DNA of 64,000 nt. Source: JBMNFI01 sp050949225 (GTDB lineage: Bacteria; Bacillota; Dehalobacteriia; UBA4068). Location: positions 434,001-498,000 of the forward strand of contig JBMNFI010000002.1 in assembly GCA_050949225.1 (NCBI GenBank). The letters are read 5' to 3'. The position numbers were made by a program, and so were the translations under genes. Below are positions 15,878 to 25,449 of the stretch, piece by piece. The notes under the pieces were generated by a model. It was not told the DNA's origin and did not search any database. It saw only the letters and a list, made by a program, of their open reading frames with translations. The first letter of the stretch is position 1; each line of letters starts with the position of its first letter.

Positions 15878-18496
15878 ATGAAAAAACTACTTTTAATCGA
15901 TGGCAGCAGCCTATTACACAGGGCTTTTTATGCTTTGCCGCTGCTGCATAATGCTCTTGGTGAATATACTAATGGTGTTTATGGCTTTATGACTATGCTC
16001 AATAGAATGCTGACAGAGCAGCAGCCGGACTATGTGATTATCTGCTTTGATGAAGGAAGGATAACCTTTCGTAATGAAATTTTTGCTGACTATAAAGGCA
16101 CACGTCAAGAGACACCGCGCGAGCTGCGTAATCAGTTTGAGATTTTAAAAGAAGTGCTGGATGCAGGTGGTATTTTTCATATAGAAAAAGCAGGATATGA
16201 AGCTGATGATTTAATCGGAACCTTTTCTCGTCAGGCGGAGGAAGATGGTTGCAAAACATTGCTTTTTTCCGGTGATAAAGATGTTTTCCAGCTGATCGAT
16301 GACTATACAGATGTTTTTATGACCAGACGCGGTATTACTAATATTGATGTTTGGAACGTAAAAACGGTACAGGATGTTTACGGCTTAACGCCGGCGCAGT
16401 TGATTGATTTTAAGGCTTTGATGGGAGATAGTTCTGATAATATTCCCGGTGTACCGGGAGTGGGTGAAAAGACGGCTTTAAAGTTGATGCAGCAATTTGG
16501 TTCAGTTGCCAATCTTTATCAAAATCTTGATCAAGTCAAGGGAGAAAAGCTGCGGCAAAAGCTGGCTGACAATCAGGAACTAGTGACAATTTGTCAAAAG
16601 TTAGCCAAAATAGACCGCCGTGTTCCGGTAGAAATAGAGTGGGATAAATATCGTTTTTCAGGTTTAAATGGCGAAGCTTTACGTCCTGTTTATCAGCGCC
16701 TGGAGTTTAATCGCCTGCTCAAGGATTTAAAAGACACTGCCAAACCTGTTAACGATAGCGCAGATAAAGCACCGCAATTTATTTCAGAGATGCTGGAAAA
16801 TACCGAGGACCTGAATAAATTGGTTGTTGATGCCCAAAATGCCGGGCAGTGTGCCTGTTATTTCACTTGGAAAGGACAGGCTATTAAAGGTGAAATTACC
16901 GATTTCGGCTTAGCGATTGACGGCAAGTCTTATGCGATTGATTTTTTGTGGCAAAGAGAGGCCAAGTTAGCATCTTTGGCACCGATATTTTCTGACTCTG
17001 CTATAGATAAAGTTGTGGCAAACAGTAAAGAGCTGTCGGAGATCTTGGCTGCATATAATTATGATTTGTCGGAAAATACCCAAGATGTGATTTTAGCCGC
17101 TTATGTCTTAGATCCCTCTGTCAGTGAATATAAGGTGCGTGATTTAGCGGCAGAAAATAATTTATTTTTAGCTCCTTGTGATGATCCGGTTATGGAAACA
17201 GCCTGTATGGCATCGGTTTTAGAGAGTTTGCATGATCTGCAAGAAGAGCAGTTGCGAGAAAAAAAGATGTGGGAGCTTTATGAGAAAATTGAGCTGCCAA
17301 CGGCTCGAGTTTTAGCACAAATGGAGCGGGCCGGCATTACGGTAGAAGGGGAGCAGCTGCGTCTAATGTCAGATGTTTTGGCAAAAAAAGCGGCTCGGAT
17401 CGAAAAGGAGATTTATCGGTTGGCGGGAGAAAATTTTAATCTTAACTCCCCTCGGCAACTGTCGGTGATTCTGTTTGAAAAAATGGGTCTGCCGCCTATG
17501 AAAAAGACTAAGACGGGATATTCAACTAATGCTGAAGTCTTGGAACAGTTATCAGAAAATTATCCCATCGCTGCCCAAGTACAGGAATACCGTATGTACA
17601 GCAAGTTAAAATCAACCTATACAGATGGTTTATGGCCTTTAATTGATCCTCTTGATGGTAAGATTCATACTACTTTTAAACAAACTGTGACGGCTACCGG
17701 TCGCTTGTCTTCGGTGGCACCAAATTTACAAAACATTCCCATAAGGATGGAGATTGGCAAGAAAATCAGGCAGGTTTTTACGGCAACAAAACCGGACAAT
17801 ATTTTGTTATCCGCCGATTATAATCAAATTGAGTTACGGATTTTGGCGCATATTTCTCAGGATAAAACCTTAATGGAGGCCTTTCGTGAGGGACAGGATA
17901 TCCATGCTCGAACGGCCGCAGAGGTTTTTGATGTCCCGATGGAACAGGTCACTAAAGAAATGCGCAGACAGGCTAAGGCTGTAAACTTTGGGATCGTTTA
18001 TGGCATCAGTGATTATGGTTTGTCTCGTGATTTAAAGATCAGCCGCCAACAGGCAAAGGAATATATTGAAAAATATTTCAGCCGCTATCCCTTGGTCGAA
18101 GCGTATCAAAAAGAGATTATTATTTCAGGAGAAAAACAAGGCTATGTGAGCACTATTTTAGGTAGACGGCGCTACTTGCCGGAGCTTAATAACCGTAATT
18201 TTAATTTACGCAGTTTTGCACAGCGCATGGCAATTAATACACCTATTCAAGGTAGTGCCGCGGATGTTATCAAGGTTGCCATGGTTGATTTAGCAGCTAA
18301 ATTACGGCAACAGGGGCTTAAAAGCCAGATGATCTTACAGGTACATGATGAGTTGATTTTTGATGTGTTTCCGGAAGAAAAACAGCTTTTATCCGGTTTA
18401 GTTAAAGAAGCTATGGAACAGGCCGTGCAATTATCAGTACCGCTTAAAGTTGATCTTAAATGTGGTCATGATTGGTACAATATGGAGAAATTATAG
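15878..18496 (+). CDS. polA: DNA polymerase I
   Basis: 872 aa, full length. N-terminal 5'-3' exonuclease/flap domain (about 1-290): LLIDGSSLLHRAFYALP, AGYEADDLIGTF, GVPGVGEKTALKL. The central 3'-5' exonuclease domain (about 300-460) lacks the catalytic DxE pattern, as in Bacillus-type Pol I, so proofreading is probably absent. The polymerase domain shows DYNQIELRILAHIS (motif A), RRQAKAVNFGIVYGIS (O helix) and QVHDELIFDV (motif C). It works in Okazaki-fragment maturation and excision repair, consistent with mutM immediately downstream. Confidence 0.98.
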   Translation: MKKLLLIDGSSLLHRAFYALPLLHNALGEYTNGVYGFMTMLNRMLTEQQPDYVIICFDEGRITFRNEIFADYKGTRQETPRELRNQFEILKEVLDAGGIFHIEKAGYEADDLIGTFSRQAEEDGCKTLLFSGDKDVFQLIDDYTDVFMTRRGITNIDVWNVKTVQDVYGLTPAQLIDFKALMGDSSDNIPGVPGVGEKTALKLMQQFGSVANLYQNLDQVKGEKLRQKLADNQELVTICQKLAKIDRRVPVEIEWDKYRFSGLNGEALRPVYQRLEFNRLLKDLKDTAKPVNDSADKAPQFISEMLENTEDLNKLVVDAQNAGQCACYFTWKGQAIKGEITDFGLAIDGKSYAIDFLWQREAKLASLAPIFSDSAIDKVVANSKELSEILAAYNYDLSENTQDVILAAYVLDPSVSEYKVRDLAAENNLFLAPCDDPVMETACMASVLESLHDLQEEQLREKKMWELYEKIELPTARVLAQMERAGITVEGEQLRLMSDVLAKKAARIEKEIYRLAGENFNLNSPRQLSVILFEKMGLPPMKKTKTGYSTNAEVLEQLSENYPIAAQVQEYRMYSKLKSTYTDGLWPLIDPLDGKIHTTFKQTVTATGRLSSVAPNLQNIPIRMEIGKKIRQVFTATKPDNILLSADYNQIELRILAHISQDKTLMEAFREGQDIHARTAAEVFDVPMEQVTKEMRRQAKAVNFGIVYGISDYGLSRDLKISRQQAKEYIEKYFSRYPLVEAYQKEIIISGEKQGYVSTILGRRRYLPELNNRNFNLRSFAQRMAINTPIQGSAADVIKVAMVDLAAKLRQQGLKSQMILQVHDELIFDVFPEEKQLLSGLVKEAMEQAVQLSVPLKVDLKCGHDWYNMEKL

Positions 18497-18505
18497 AGGT
18501 GTTTT

Positions 18506-19330
18506 ATGCCCGAATTACCCGAAGTGGAGACGATTAGGCGAACCTTGGAACCGCTCGTTGCGAGTAAAAAAATTACTAAAGTAAGAGTATTGCGGGATTC
18601 GGTGATCAAGCATCCGTCAGTACACGATTTTTGTCGACTGCTTACCGACCGCACTATAAAAAACTTGGCTCGCCGCGGTAAATATCTGTTACTTAATTTA
18701 CAGGACGGCTATATCTTAGCCGTCCATTTACGCATGACGGGACAGCTTACTTATGCTCTATCAAAAGAGGAAACAGCGAAACATACGCATGTGATTTTCT
18801 ATTTAAGTGATGGTAATCAACTGCGTTTTACGGATGTACGGCGCTTTGGTTGCCTGTGGCTTTTAGCTCCGCAGGAAACGGATAATTTTACCGGCATGGC
18901 TCGCTTGGGCAAGGAAGCTTGGGGCGAAGAAATTTCACCGGACTATCTCAAGGAGACTTTAGCTAAAAGAAAGATTTGCATTAAGCAGGCTTTATTGGAT
19001 CAGTCTGTTTTGGCCGGCTTAGGGAATATTTATGTTGATGAAGTTTTATTTGCAGCCGCTATTGATCCAATGCGAAAAACAGCCGATCTAACTGCTGAAG
19101 AGTGGTGTAATTTGGCTAAACTTATCCCGCAAATTTTGGATAAGTCAATTAATAATAAAGGCACTACTTTTAGTGATTATCGGGATGGGTTGGGAAAAAA
19201 GGGTTATCATCTGATTCATTTAGAGGCTTATGGCAGGGCCGGAGAGGCCTGTAATCGTTGTGGCAGGTTATTAATTAAGCAAAAAGTGGCTGGCCGCAGT
19301 ACGGTTTATTGTCCCTACTGTCAAAAATAG
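18506..19330 (+). CDS. mutM: Formamidopyrimidine-DNA glycosylase (Fpg/MutM)
   Basis: Bifunctional glycosylase/AP lyase that removes 8-oxoguanine and formamidopyrimidines. 274 aa. MPELPEVETIRRTL supplies the catalytic Pro2 and Glu3 exposed after Met removal. QALLDQSVLAGLGNIYVDE is the helix-two-turn-helix. The C-terminal zinc finger CNRCG...CPYCQK has its four Cys. It starts 9 bases after polA with ribosome site AGAGGTG. polA-mutM-ytaF-coaE is the order found in Bacillus. Confidence 0.97.
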   Translation: MPELPEVETIRRTLEPLVASKKITKVRVLRDSVIKHPSVHDFCRLLTDRTIKNLARRGKYLLLNLQDGYILAVHLRMTGQLTYALSKEETAKHTHVIFYLSDGNQLRFTDVRRFGCLWLLAPQETDNFTGMARLGKEAWGEEISPDYLKETLAKRKICIKQALLDQSVLAGLGNIYVDEVLFAAAIDPMRKTADLTAEEWCNLAKLIPQILDKSINNKGTTFSDYRDGLGKKGYHLIHLEAYGRAGEACNRCGRLLIKQKVAGRSTVYCPYCQK

Positions 19331-19389
19331 TTTCACCAAATATTTACTTCCGCAATATATTATAAATAGTGTGATTGCGGGAGGCGATT

Positions 19390-20067
19390 TTGTTGGGCTT
19401 ATTGGCAATAGTGTTATTTGCTGTAGCGATCAGCATTGACAGTTTTTTAGTTGGATTATCATATGGTATTAAAAAAATCATCTTAACCAAGCGGGCGATT
19501 GTCATAGTAACGGCCTTTTCGGGAGCACTGTTACTGCTTTTTATGTTGGCGGGGGACTTGATCGCCGGTTATTTGTCCACGACTTTTATCTCGATTTTGG
19601 CGGCATCTTTATTAGGAGCTTTAGGTATATATAAGTTAATTGAGGCTTATCGCGAAGGACATCCGCGGCCGCAAAAAGGGCACCCTAAAAACAAGTTGTT
19701 ACTGAAATTACCCATACCATTTGTGCCGTATGCTATTGAAATATTACATGATCCTGAACGGGCAGCTAAAAAGATCCCCGGTAATGGACATAATGTTGAC
19801 ACCGGTGGAGCCTGGGCCTTGGGATTGGCGATGTCTTTTGATGCCATCGGTGGCGGTTTTGCCGCCGCTTTAGCGGGGTTTCCCATTGTTTTAACGGTGG
19901 TTATCTCTGTTTTGATTACCGGTTTCTTATTGGTTTTTGCCCTACTTTTAGGGCGCTATTTTAATAAAATGCTTGCCGGCGGGAAGAAAAAGGATTCAAT
20001 GGCAAATGTTTTTAATTATTTACCGGGCTTCATTATGATAGCTTTGGCTGTTTGGAAAATACTCTAA
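19390..20067 (+). CDS. ytaF: YtaF/MntP-like sporulation membrane protein
   Basis: About 225 aa polytopic membrane protein related to the MntP manganese exporter fold; Bacillus YtaF is annotated as a sporulation membrane protein. Repeated helices carry conserved Asp (VAISIDSFLVGLSYGI and LAMSFDAIGGGFAAAL), the twofold pattern of this family. The start is a TTG at 19390 or 19393, set by GGGAGG at 19379-19384; TTG 19375 would lie upstream of that site. No ATG is available. Position between mutM and coaE matches Bacillus synteny. Confidence 0.82.
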   Translation: MLGLLAIVLFAVAISIDSFLVGLSYGIKKIILTKRAIVIVTAFSGALLLLFMLAGDLIAGYLSTTFISILAASLLGALGIYKLIEAYREGHPRPQKGHPKNKLLLKLPIPFVPYAIEILHDPERAAKKIPGNGHNVDTGGAWALGLAMSFDAIGGGFAAALAGFPIVLTVVISVLITGFLLVFALLLGRYFNKMLAGGKKKDSMANVFNYLPGFIMIALAVWKIL

Positions 20068-20082
20068 TAAGGGGCGATTTTT

Positions 20083-20688
20083 ATGGTTGTGATCGGTTTG
20101 GTCGGCAATATTGGTTCCGGAAAATCACTGGCTGCTCATTTTTTAGAAGAGAAAGGCGCAGGTATTATTAATGCAGATCAAATTGCACGTGAAATTGTGC
20201 AACCGCAACAACCGGCCTGGCAGGCTATTATAGCAGAATTTGGACAAGCATATCTTTTACCTGATGGGAATATTAATAGAAAAAAACTGGGTGAAAAGGT
20301 TTTTAATGATCAAAAAAGCCTGTTAAAGCTCAATAGTCTTACTCATCCTTTGATTTATCGAGAGGCACAAAAACAGATTACAGAGCTAAAAAAACAGGGT
20401 TTTAAGATAATTGTTTTGGAAGCGGCAATTCTTTTGGACAGTGACCTGAAGAATTTGGTTGATGAAATTTGGTTGATCATGGCACCCTCAAAAACTCTTT
20501 TAAAACGGATAACTAAACGAGATTTTTTGAGCCGCCAGGAGGCCGAAAGTCGCCTGGAATCCCAAACACCAGCTGAAGATCAGGTGAAATTTGTTGATAG
20601 AGTAATTTTGAATGAACAAACTGTGGACGATTTACGTCAAAAAATGTATAATCTTTATGATAAATATATAGTGAAAAAGAAAGGATAG
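20083..20688 (+). CDS. coaE: Dephospho-CoA kinase
   Basis: Last step of coenzyme A synthesis: phosphorylates the 3'-OH of dephospho-CoA. 201 aa P-loop kinase: Walker A GLVGNIGSGKS (about 5-15), substrate region NADQIAREIV, LTHPLIYREA and lid KRITKRDFLSRQEAESR. Ribosome site AAGGGGCGA. In line with polA-mutM-ytaF and 15 bases from ytaF. Confidence 0.96.
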   Translation: MVVIGLVGNIGSGKSLAAHFLEEKGAGIINADQIAREIVQPQQPAWQAIIAEFGQAYLLPDGNINRKKLGEKVFNDQKSLLKLNSLTHPLIYREAQKQITELKKQGFKIIVLEAAILLDSDLKNLVDEIWLIMAPSKTLLKRITKRDFLSRQEAESRLESQTPAEDQVKFVDRVILNEQTVDDLRQKMYNLYDKYIVKKKG

Positions 20689-20695
20689 ATTATTT

Positions 20696-21319
20696 GTGTC
20701 AAGCAGAAAAAAGAGAGGTGCCTCGGGTAAACTAATTGCTGTTTTAGTAATTATATGCATAGCGGCGGCAACCTTTATTTTTAAAGATAGCTTGGATAGA
20801 TCCTTCTTTTATCCTGATGATTACTGCGAGGAAATTATTGCGGCCGCTCAAGCAAACAATATAGACATCAACTTATTATTTGCAGTGGTTAGGGAGGAGA
20901 GCCGCTTTAAAGAAAATGCGCTTTCGACGGCGGGAGCGCAGGGGCTGATGCAATTAATGCCGGAAACGGCCAGCTGGATTTGTCAAAAAGCTTCATTTGA
21001 TTATGACAGCCGGGAGGCTGTATGGGATCCTGCGGCTAATATCATGATGGGTGCATGGTATTTGAAGTGGTTGTCCGATACTTATTATGAGGGTAATATT
21101 GCGGCGGCTATTGCAGCTTATAATGCAGGGCAGCAGAATGTTAATGGCTGGCTGCAAGAGGGTCTGTGGGATGGTTCATTGTCTAATGCTGCCGATATTC
21201 CTTTTACGGAAACGTCCGATTTTCTACAGTCTGTTAATAAAAGTTATCAAAAGTACAGTCAATTGTATGATTTTGCTTCCTTTACTACAGGGTTTCAAAA
21301 AAACATTTTTCAGGAATAA
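20696..21319 (+). CDS. Lytic transglycosylase, SLT domain
   Basis: 207 aa; GTG start after AAAGGAT. A single N-terminal membrane anchor (LIAVLVIICIAAATFIF, about 12-28) places the domain outside. Soluble lytic transglycosylase domain: VVREESRFKENALSTAGAQG with the catalytic Glu, GLMQLMPETA, AAIAAYNAGQQNV. Cleaves peptidoglycan to 1,6-anhydro-muropeptides. It starts 7 bases after coaE and so belongs to the polA-coaE operon. A spore-cortex or growth role cannot be told from sequence. Confidence 0.93.
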   Translation: MSSRKKRGASGKLIAVLVIICIAAATFIFKDSLDRSFFYPDDYCEEIIAAAQANNIDINLLFAVVREESRFKENALSTAGAQGLMQLMPETASWICQKASFDYDSREAVWDPAANIMMGAWYLKWLSDTYYEGNIAAAIAAYNAGQQNVNGWLQEGLWDGSLSNAADIPFTETSDFLQSVNKSYQKYSQLYDFASFTTGFQKNIFQE

Positions 21320-21371
21320 GTATTTTGACTAAATACAAGAACATTTAAAGAATTGGGGAGGCTTTACGGGA

Positions 21372-22997
21372 GTGCGCAAGGTTTTAGTTATAATTTGTAC
21401 AATTTTTATAATGCTACTCTTAGTTGCCTGTGATAGTAAGGTTGATGATCATATTGAGCAGCCTACAGATGTTTTGCGCTTAAATTTATCTACTCAAATC
21501 CAGGCTATTGATCCAGCTTATGCACAATCAGGTGGAGAGCTGCTTTTATCTCGCCTGGTATACTCTACCTTGGTGGATACTAAGGATGGACATATTGTTG
21601 GTGATGCTGCGGACAGCTGGGAGTTGTCTGAGGATGGGCTTACTTATCTTTTTAGGTTAAAAAGAGACATTCTTTTTCATAATGGTAAGGAAATGACATC
21701 AGAAGACGTCAAATTTTCTTTGGAGCGTTTATTGCGCTTAACTACCCCAACGGCATATATTTTAGATCATGTGCAGGGCACCGAGTCGATTCAAAAGGGC
21801 GAAAAAACTTTAAGCGGTATCAAAATTATTGATGACTATACTTTTTCTATTACTTTGACTGAAAAACAGGAGGATTTTTTAACGTATTTATCATTGCCGG
21901 CAGCCAGTATTTTAGATAAACAAGAGCTGGTAGATCATGGTGCCGACTATGCTCTACCTTCTACGTCGGAAAAAGCGTATGCTTTACCTTCCGGAACCGG
22001 ACCTTATCGCTTAGGTGAATATTGTGATGGCAAGGTTGTTTCTTTGGGTGCTTTTGCCGATTATTTTGCAGGTGAACCCAAGGTCGAGCGTATTGAGTTT
22101 CCGCAGGATATAGATGTTTCTAATAGTTTTACTAAATTAGAATCTGATGTTGTTGATGTAGTTCAAGATGCTTTTACACTTTTACCTGCGAAGCAGCAAG
22201 GAGAATCTATCGATGAAACCCTTGAAGTTGAAAAAGAGGCTGCTCTTTCAGAGGACTTTATAAAAATAGAGCGTCCGGTGCATGTAATCCGCTATTTGGC
22301 TATTAATAGTTCTAAGGAACCTTTTAATAATGAGGCGCTGCGTAAGGCCATTTTTTCTGCTGTTTCAGGAAATGATCTGGTAAAACGAGTTAGGGGTGGT
22401 TATGGTATTTGTCCGGCAGAAGGTGTAAGTAACTATTGGTATGATTTATCCACTAATACACCAGCACGCGGATATGATACAGAGGTCGCCAAAGCCAGAT
22501 TCGCAGAAGCCGGATTTACTGATGGCAAAGGTCTGCCTATTTTGACTTTGATGTGCGGTCCTAATGAAGAGGATATTAAAATAGCTAAAACTATTGCCAG
22601 TGACTTAAACAAGGTAGGCTGCCGGGTGATAATTGAGACTAAATCCTATCGTGAGCTGAGAACAGCCGTTAGGCAGGGAACAGCCGCCTTTTATATCGGC
22701 AAATTTGTTGATAAAGGGGGCGGATTAGACATCTTTTTTAAAGAGGTTGTAGATGCGGATAATCAGGGGGTAATTGGTAAAGGTTCTTGGTACGAGTCTT
22801 TAAATCATGCTTATTCTGCAGAGGAAAGTATCAAGATGGAGGAGTTTTCTCAAGTTGAAAAATCACTTACAGGGCAAGGTATTTTGCTTTGTCTCTATTA
22901 TGAGATCAGTGATTATACTTTAAAAAAATCATGGAGCTCCTTAGCGTTGGATGATAGCGGGGTTTTAGACTTGAGTGAAGTATTAACAGATAAATAA
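21372..22997 (+). CDS. Oligopeptide-type ABC transporter substrate-binding lipoprotein (SBP_bac_5)
   Basis: 541 aa. Lipoprotein signal with lipobox LLVAC (Cys at about 20); GTG start behind a weak GGGAG site. The mature part is a family 5 solute-binding protein: QIQAIDPAYAQ, AADSWELSEDGLTYLFRLKR, IKIIDDYTFSITL and YLAINSSKEPFNNEALRKAI. No permease or ATPase genes follow, so it is an orphan binding protein that may serve a transporter encoded elsewhere. Ligand unknown. Confidence 0.9.
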   Translation: MRKVLVIICTIFIMLLLVACDSKVDDHIEQPTDVLRLNLSTQIQAIDPAYAQSGGELLLSRLVYSTLVDTKDGHIVGDAADSWELSEDGLTYLFRLKRDILFHNGKEMTSEDVKFSLERLLRLTTPTAYILDHVQGTESIQKGEKTLSGIKIIDDYTFSITLTEKQEDFLTYLSLPAASILDKQELVDHGADYALPSTSEKAYALPSGTGPYRLGEYCDGKVVSLGAFADYFAGEPKVERIEFPQDIDVSNSFTKLESDVVDVVQDAFTLLPAKQQGESIDETLEVEKEAALSEDFIKIERPVHVIRYLAINSSKEPFNNEALRKAIFSAVSGNDLVKRVRGGYGICPAEGVSNYWYDLSTNTPARGYDTEVAKARFAEAGFTDGKGLPILTLMCGPNEEDIKIAKTIASDLNKVGCRVIIETKSYRELRTAVRQGTAAFYIGKFVDKGGGLDIFFKEVVDADNQGVIGKGSWYESLNHAYSAEESIKMEEFSQVEKSLTGQGILLCLYYEISDYTLKKSWSSLALDDSGVLDLSEVLTDK

Positions 22998-23044
22998 GAT
23001 AGGGGAAGGATTTTTTATAATTAAATATCCATAACGTTGGTTTT

Positions 23045-23092
23045 AAAAAAGGAATAAATATGAGTAAATTTACTTATATTTATTCCTTTTTT
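23045..23092 (+). terminator. Terminator after the SBP gene
   Basis: AAAAAAGGAATAAATAT pairs with ATATTTATTCCTTTTTT around an AT-rich loop that is itself nearly palindromic; a T-run follows. Confidence 0.75.
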
Positions 23093-23211
23093 ATAAAAGA
23101 AATACATTAAATATTTTATTAGCGATAGATGCATTTAAAGAAAGAGATAAAGTTCATAAAGGCCATAAGAGCTTGTCTTATGCTGTTAATATTCTTTAAA
23201 AAAATACTATA

Positions 23212-23246
23212 GTAATAATTTTTATCATAGGATGATAAAAATTATT
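23212..23246. repeat. Perfect inverted repeat, 16-bp arms
   Basis: TAATAATTTTTATCAT (23212-23227), loop AGG, ATGATAAAAATTATTA (23231-23246). It could be an operator or weak hairpin; no T-run follows, so it is not a typical terminator. Confidence 0.6.
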
Positions 23247-23664
23247 ATCAGACTATTCTTATATTTATTTTAAAAGGCCAGTTAACTTTTAAATAGATCG
23301 CTTAAATTGTCCATATGTTTAGTCGAATAAGCTGTACGACTACTAAAAGTCTAAAAAGTTGATATTACTCTATATAAAGAATAAAGGGATTGTGTTATAG
23401 AGAAAATTCTTTGAAAAAATAAGCAATAACAAAGATAATTTTAAAAATCCTTCTAAAAGCACCGAAATCATGATATTAATTAGTCATAAATACATTTTAG
23501 CATGGTTAAAAAAACAGACAATTCTGTATTTTGTATTTTATACCAAATAGTGTTGCGCACAGTATATTTATATGATAAAATTACTTTAAGTTATTAAAGG
23601 AAAATGCTGCTTGATGACAATCTGTTTTGATTTGGCAAAATTATTATGAAAGGAGAGTTGAGCT

Positions 23665-23714
23665 GTAAGATACTTACATATTGATTAATGCGTAAGCATC
23701 TTATTTTTGTTTAA
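23665..23714 (+). promoter_or_regulatory. Attenuator-like hairpin upstream of the MFS gene
   Basis: AAGATACTTAC (23667-23677) pairs with GTAAGCATCTT (23692-23702), one mismatch, followed by ATTTTTGTTT: a terminator shape. The 5' arm can instead fold locally as GTAAG-ATA-CTTAC (23665-23677). AAAGGAGAG and a very short ORF ending at 23685 lie just before. The MFS gene starts about 230 bases later. Regulatory function is inferred. Confidence 0.35.
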
Positions 23715-23940
23715 AAGGCCTGTACAGGTTAGTCAAAAAAGCAGTTATATGCTGGCTGACGGCAGACATAATTGTAATTGATAGGCAGACTTTTATTGGC
23801 AGTACATCAAGGATATGGTTTGAAGGTTATAATCTATTTAACTATATTTCTCCAATTGTTATCATGTGTATTATTTTCTACTGCCTGTTCGATTGTGTTG
23901 GCTATGCATAATTTTTAAAATCAGAAAGGTGGTTGTCATA

Positions 23941-25335
23941 TTGAATACAATAGCAGATAGTAAAATGCTAGATCAAAAGTTTGATGAAGCCGTTAAAGGC
24001 AGACGATTTCCGCTTGCCTTAATGACAATTATTTTATGTATTGGTGCTTGTATTGCTTTTGCTCATAACACTACACCAGCGCCCTTCTTTGATACTTTGT
24101 ATCAATTTTATTCAATGGATCCGGTAAGAGATCAAGCTGCGATGAACTTGTCATTGTCAATTGTTTTCCCATTCTTTATTGCTTTTTCTCTTTTTGGTAC
24201 TATGTTGGAAAGAAAAATTGGTACCAGAAATATGCTTACCTTGTTCATGCTGATTGTAAGTATTGGTGTTTTACTTACTTTTGTTTCTTCTACTTATGTA
24301 ATGTACTTAGTAAGCCGTTGTATTTTTGGTATCGGTTTTGGTTTGCACATTCCGACCTTCGGTTCCGCTATTGCTAAATGGTATAGACCTAAAGCTCGTG
24401 AATTCATGACCGCATTGTATGGCGTGTTCCCGCTTTTAGGTGCTTTAGTTTGTTATGCAACTTTCCCTGTTGTTGCTGAAATCGCCGGTAGTTGGCAAAT
24501 GGGTGCTGCTTATACAGGCATCATCAGTTTAGTTGCTGTTATTATCTGGATAGCGGTAGTTAGAAAAGATGTCGATGATATCAACTTGACTGAAACGCAA
24601 AATATTGCTACCGGTATGATTGAAGAAGCAGACGTAAAAGGAAGTATTTTTGGTTGGCTTCTGAAACAACGTGAAATGAAGTCCATCATGGTTACCTTTG
24701 CCTGTGACTTCACAGTTTATGCTTATATTGCTACTATTCTACCACTCTGGTTGATGGTGTCCGGTGATGGCATGTCCGTTGTTAAAGCTAATACTTGGGC
24801 CGCCATTGCTTTCCCCATGTTCGGTGTAATTGGGGTTATCATTGGTGCAACTACAACAACTAAACTAGGTTTGCGTAAACCGGTAATTGTAACCTGTCAG
24901 GTCGTTAAATTGCTCGGTTGTATGATTGCCGCACTATTTTGTGATCAAGGTGTACAATTCGTTATCATCGGTGCAGCATTATTTGGTTTAGGAAACGGTG
25001 GTTGGATGTCCGCAATGTTCTTAGTTCCTACAGAATTAAAAGGCACCAACTCTTCTCGCGTGGCCGGCGGCTGGTCCATAATCTTATCTGTCGGTTATGT
25101 ATTTGGTTTCATTATGCCAGTTATTGGCGGTGCTTTGGCTACAGCTTTTGCCCTCAAACTGGAAGCTACCGGTGTTAATGTGGGTACAAATGCATTACAA
25201 GCCTATGGCTTTAAATGGAGCTTCTTCATCCTTGGTTTGTCTCACGTAATCGCTATTATTGCTGCTTCAACTTTGAGAGAAACCGGTCCCGGAAGAAAGA
25301 AAAAAATCGAAGCTCCTCCAACGGAAGCTGCGTAA
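23941..25335 (+). CDS. MFS transporter, 12 transmembrane helices
   Basis: 464 aa from TTG 23941, which has GAAAGGTGG 8 bases upstream; an in-frame ATG at 23866 lacks a ribosome site and adds a non-family stretch. Major facilitator with the loop motif LFGTMLERKIGTRNMLTL after helix 2 and GIGFGLHIPTFGSAIAKWYR in helix 4. General shape resembles nitrate/nitrite and oxalate/formate-type or cyanate porters (anion MFS). Substrate unknown. Monocistronic: a terminator follows and a 940-base gene-free stretch precedes it. Confidence 0.85.
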   Translation: MNTIADSKMLDQKFDEAVKGRRFPLALMTIILCIGACIAFAHNTTPAPFFDTLYQFYSMDPVRDQAAMNLSLSIVFPFFIAFSLFGTMLERKIGTRNMLTLFMLIVSIGVLLTFVSSTYVMYLVSRCIFGIGFGLHIPTFGSAIAKWYRPKAREFMTALYGVFPLLGALVCYATFPVVAEIAGSWQMGAAYTGIISLVAVIIWIAVVRKDVDDINLTETQNIATGMIEEADVKGSIFGWLLKQREMKSIMVTFACDFTVYAYIATILPLWLMVSGDGMSVVKANTWAAIAFPMFGVIGVIIGATTTTKLGLRKPVIVTCQVVKLLGCMIAALFCDQGVQFVIIGAALFGLGNGGWMSAMFLVPTELKGTNSSRVAGGWSIILSVGYVFGFIMPVIGGALATAFALKLEATGVNVGTNALQAYGFKWSFFILGLSHVIAIIAASTLRETGPGRKKKIEAPPTEAA

Positions 25336-25346
25336 ATAATTATTAT

Positions 25347-25378
25347 AAAAAACGTCTCGAATATTCGAGACGTTTTTT
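25347..25378 (+). terminator. Terminator after the MFS gene
   Basis: AAAAAACGTCTCGAATA / TATTCGAGACGTTTTTT, near-perfect hairpin with T-run. Confidence 0.88.
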
Positions 25379-25449
25379 ATTTATCTATGGATTTGTAGTG
25401 TGCATTTATGGTAAGATATACTAGAGAATAAAGTAAAAGGGTGGTTTTT

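Larger units (their letters stand above)
22998..23940. other. Gene-free AT-rich region before the MFS transporter
   Basis: About 940 bases without a convincing gene on either strand. It holds a terminator for the upstream gene (23045-23092), a 16-bp-arm inverted repeat (23212-23246) and an attenuator-like hairpin preceded by AAAGGAGAG (23650-23714). No tRNA or known riboswitch was recognised. Confidence 0.6.
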
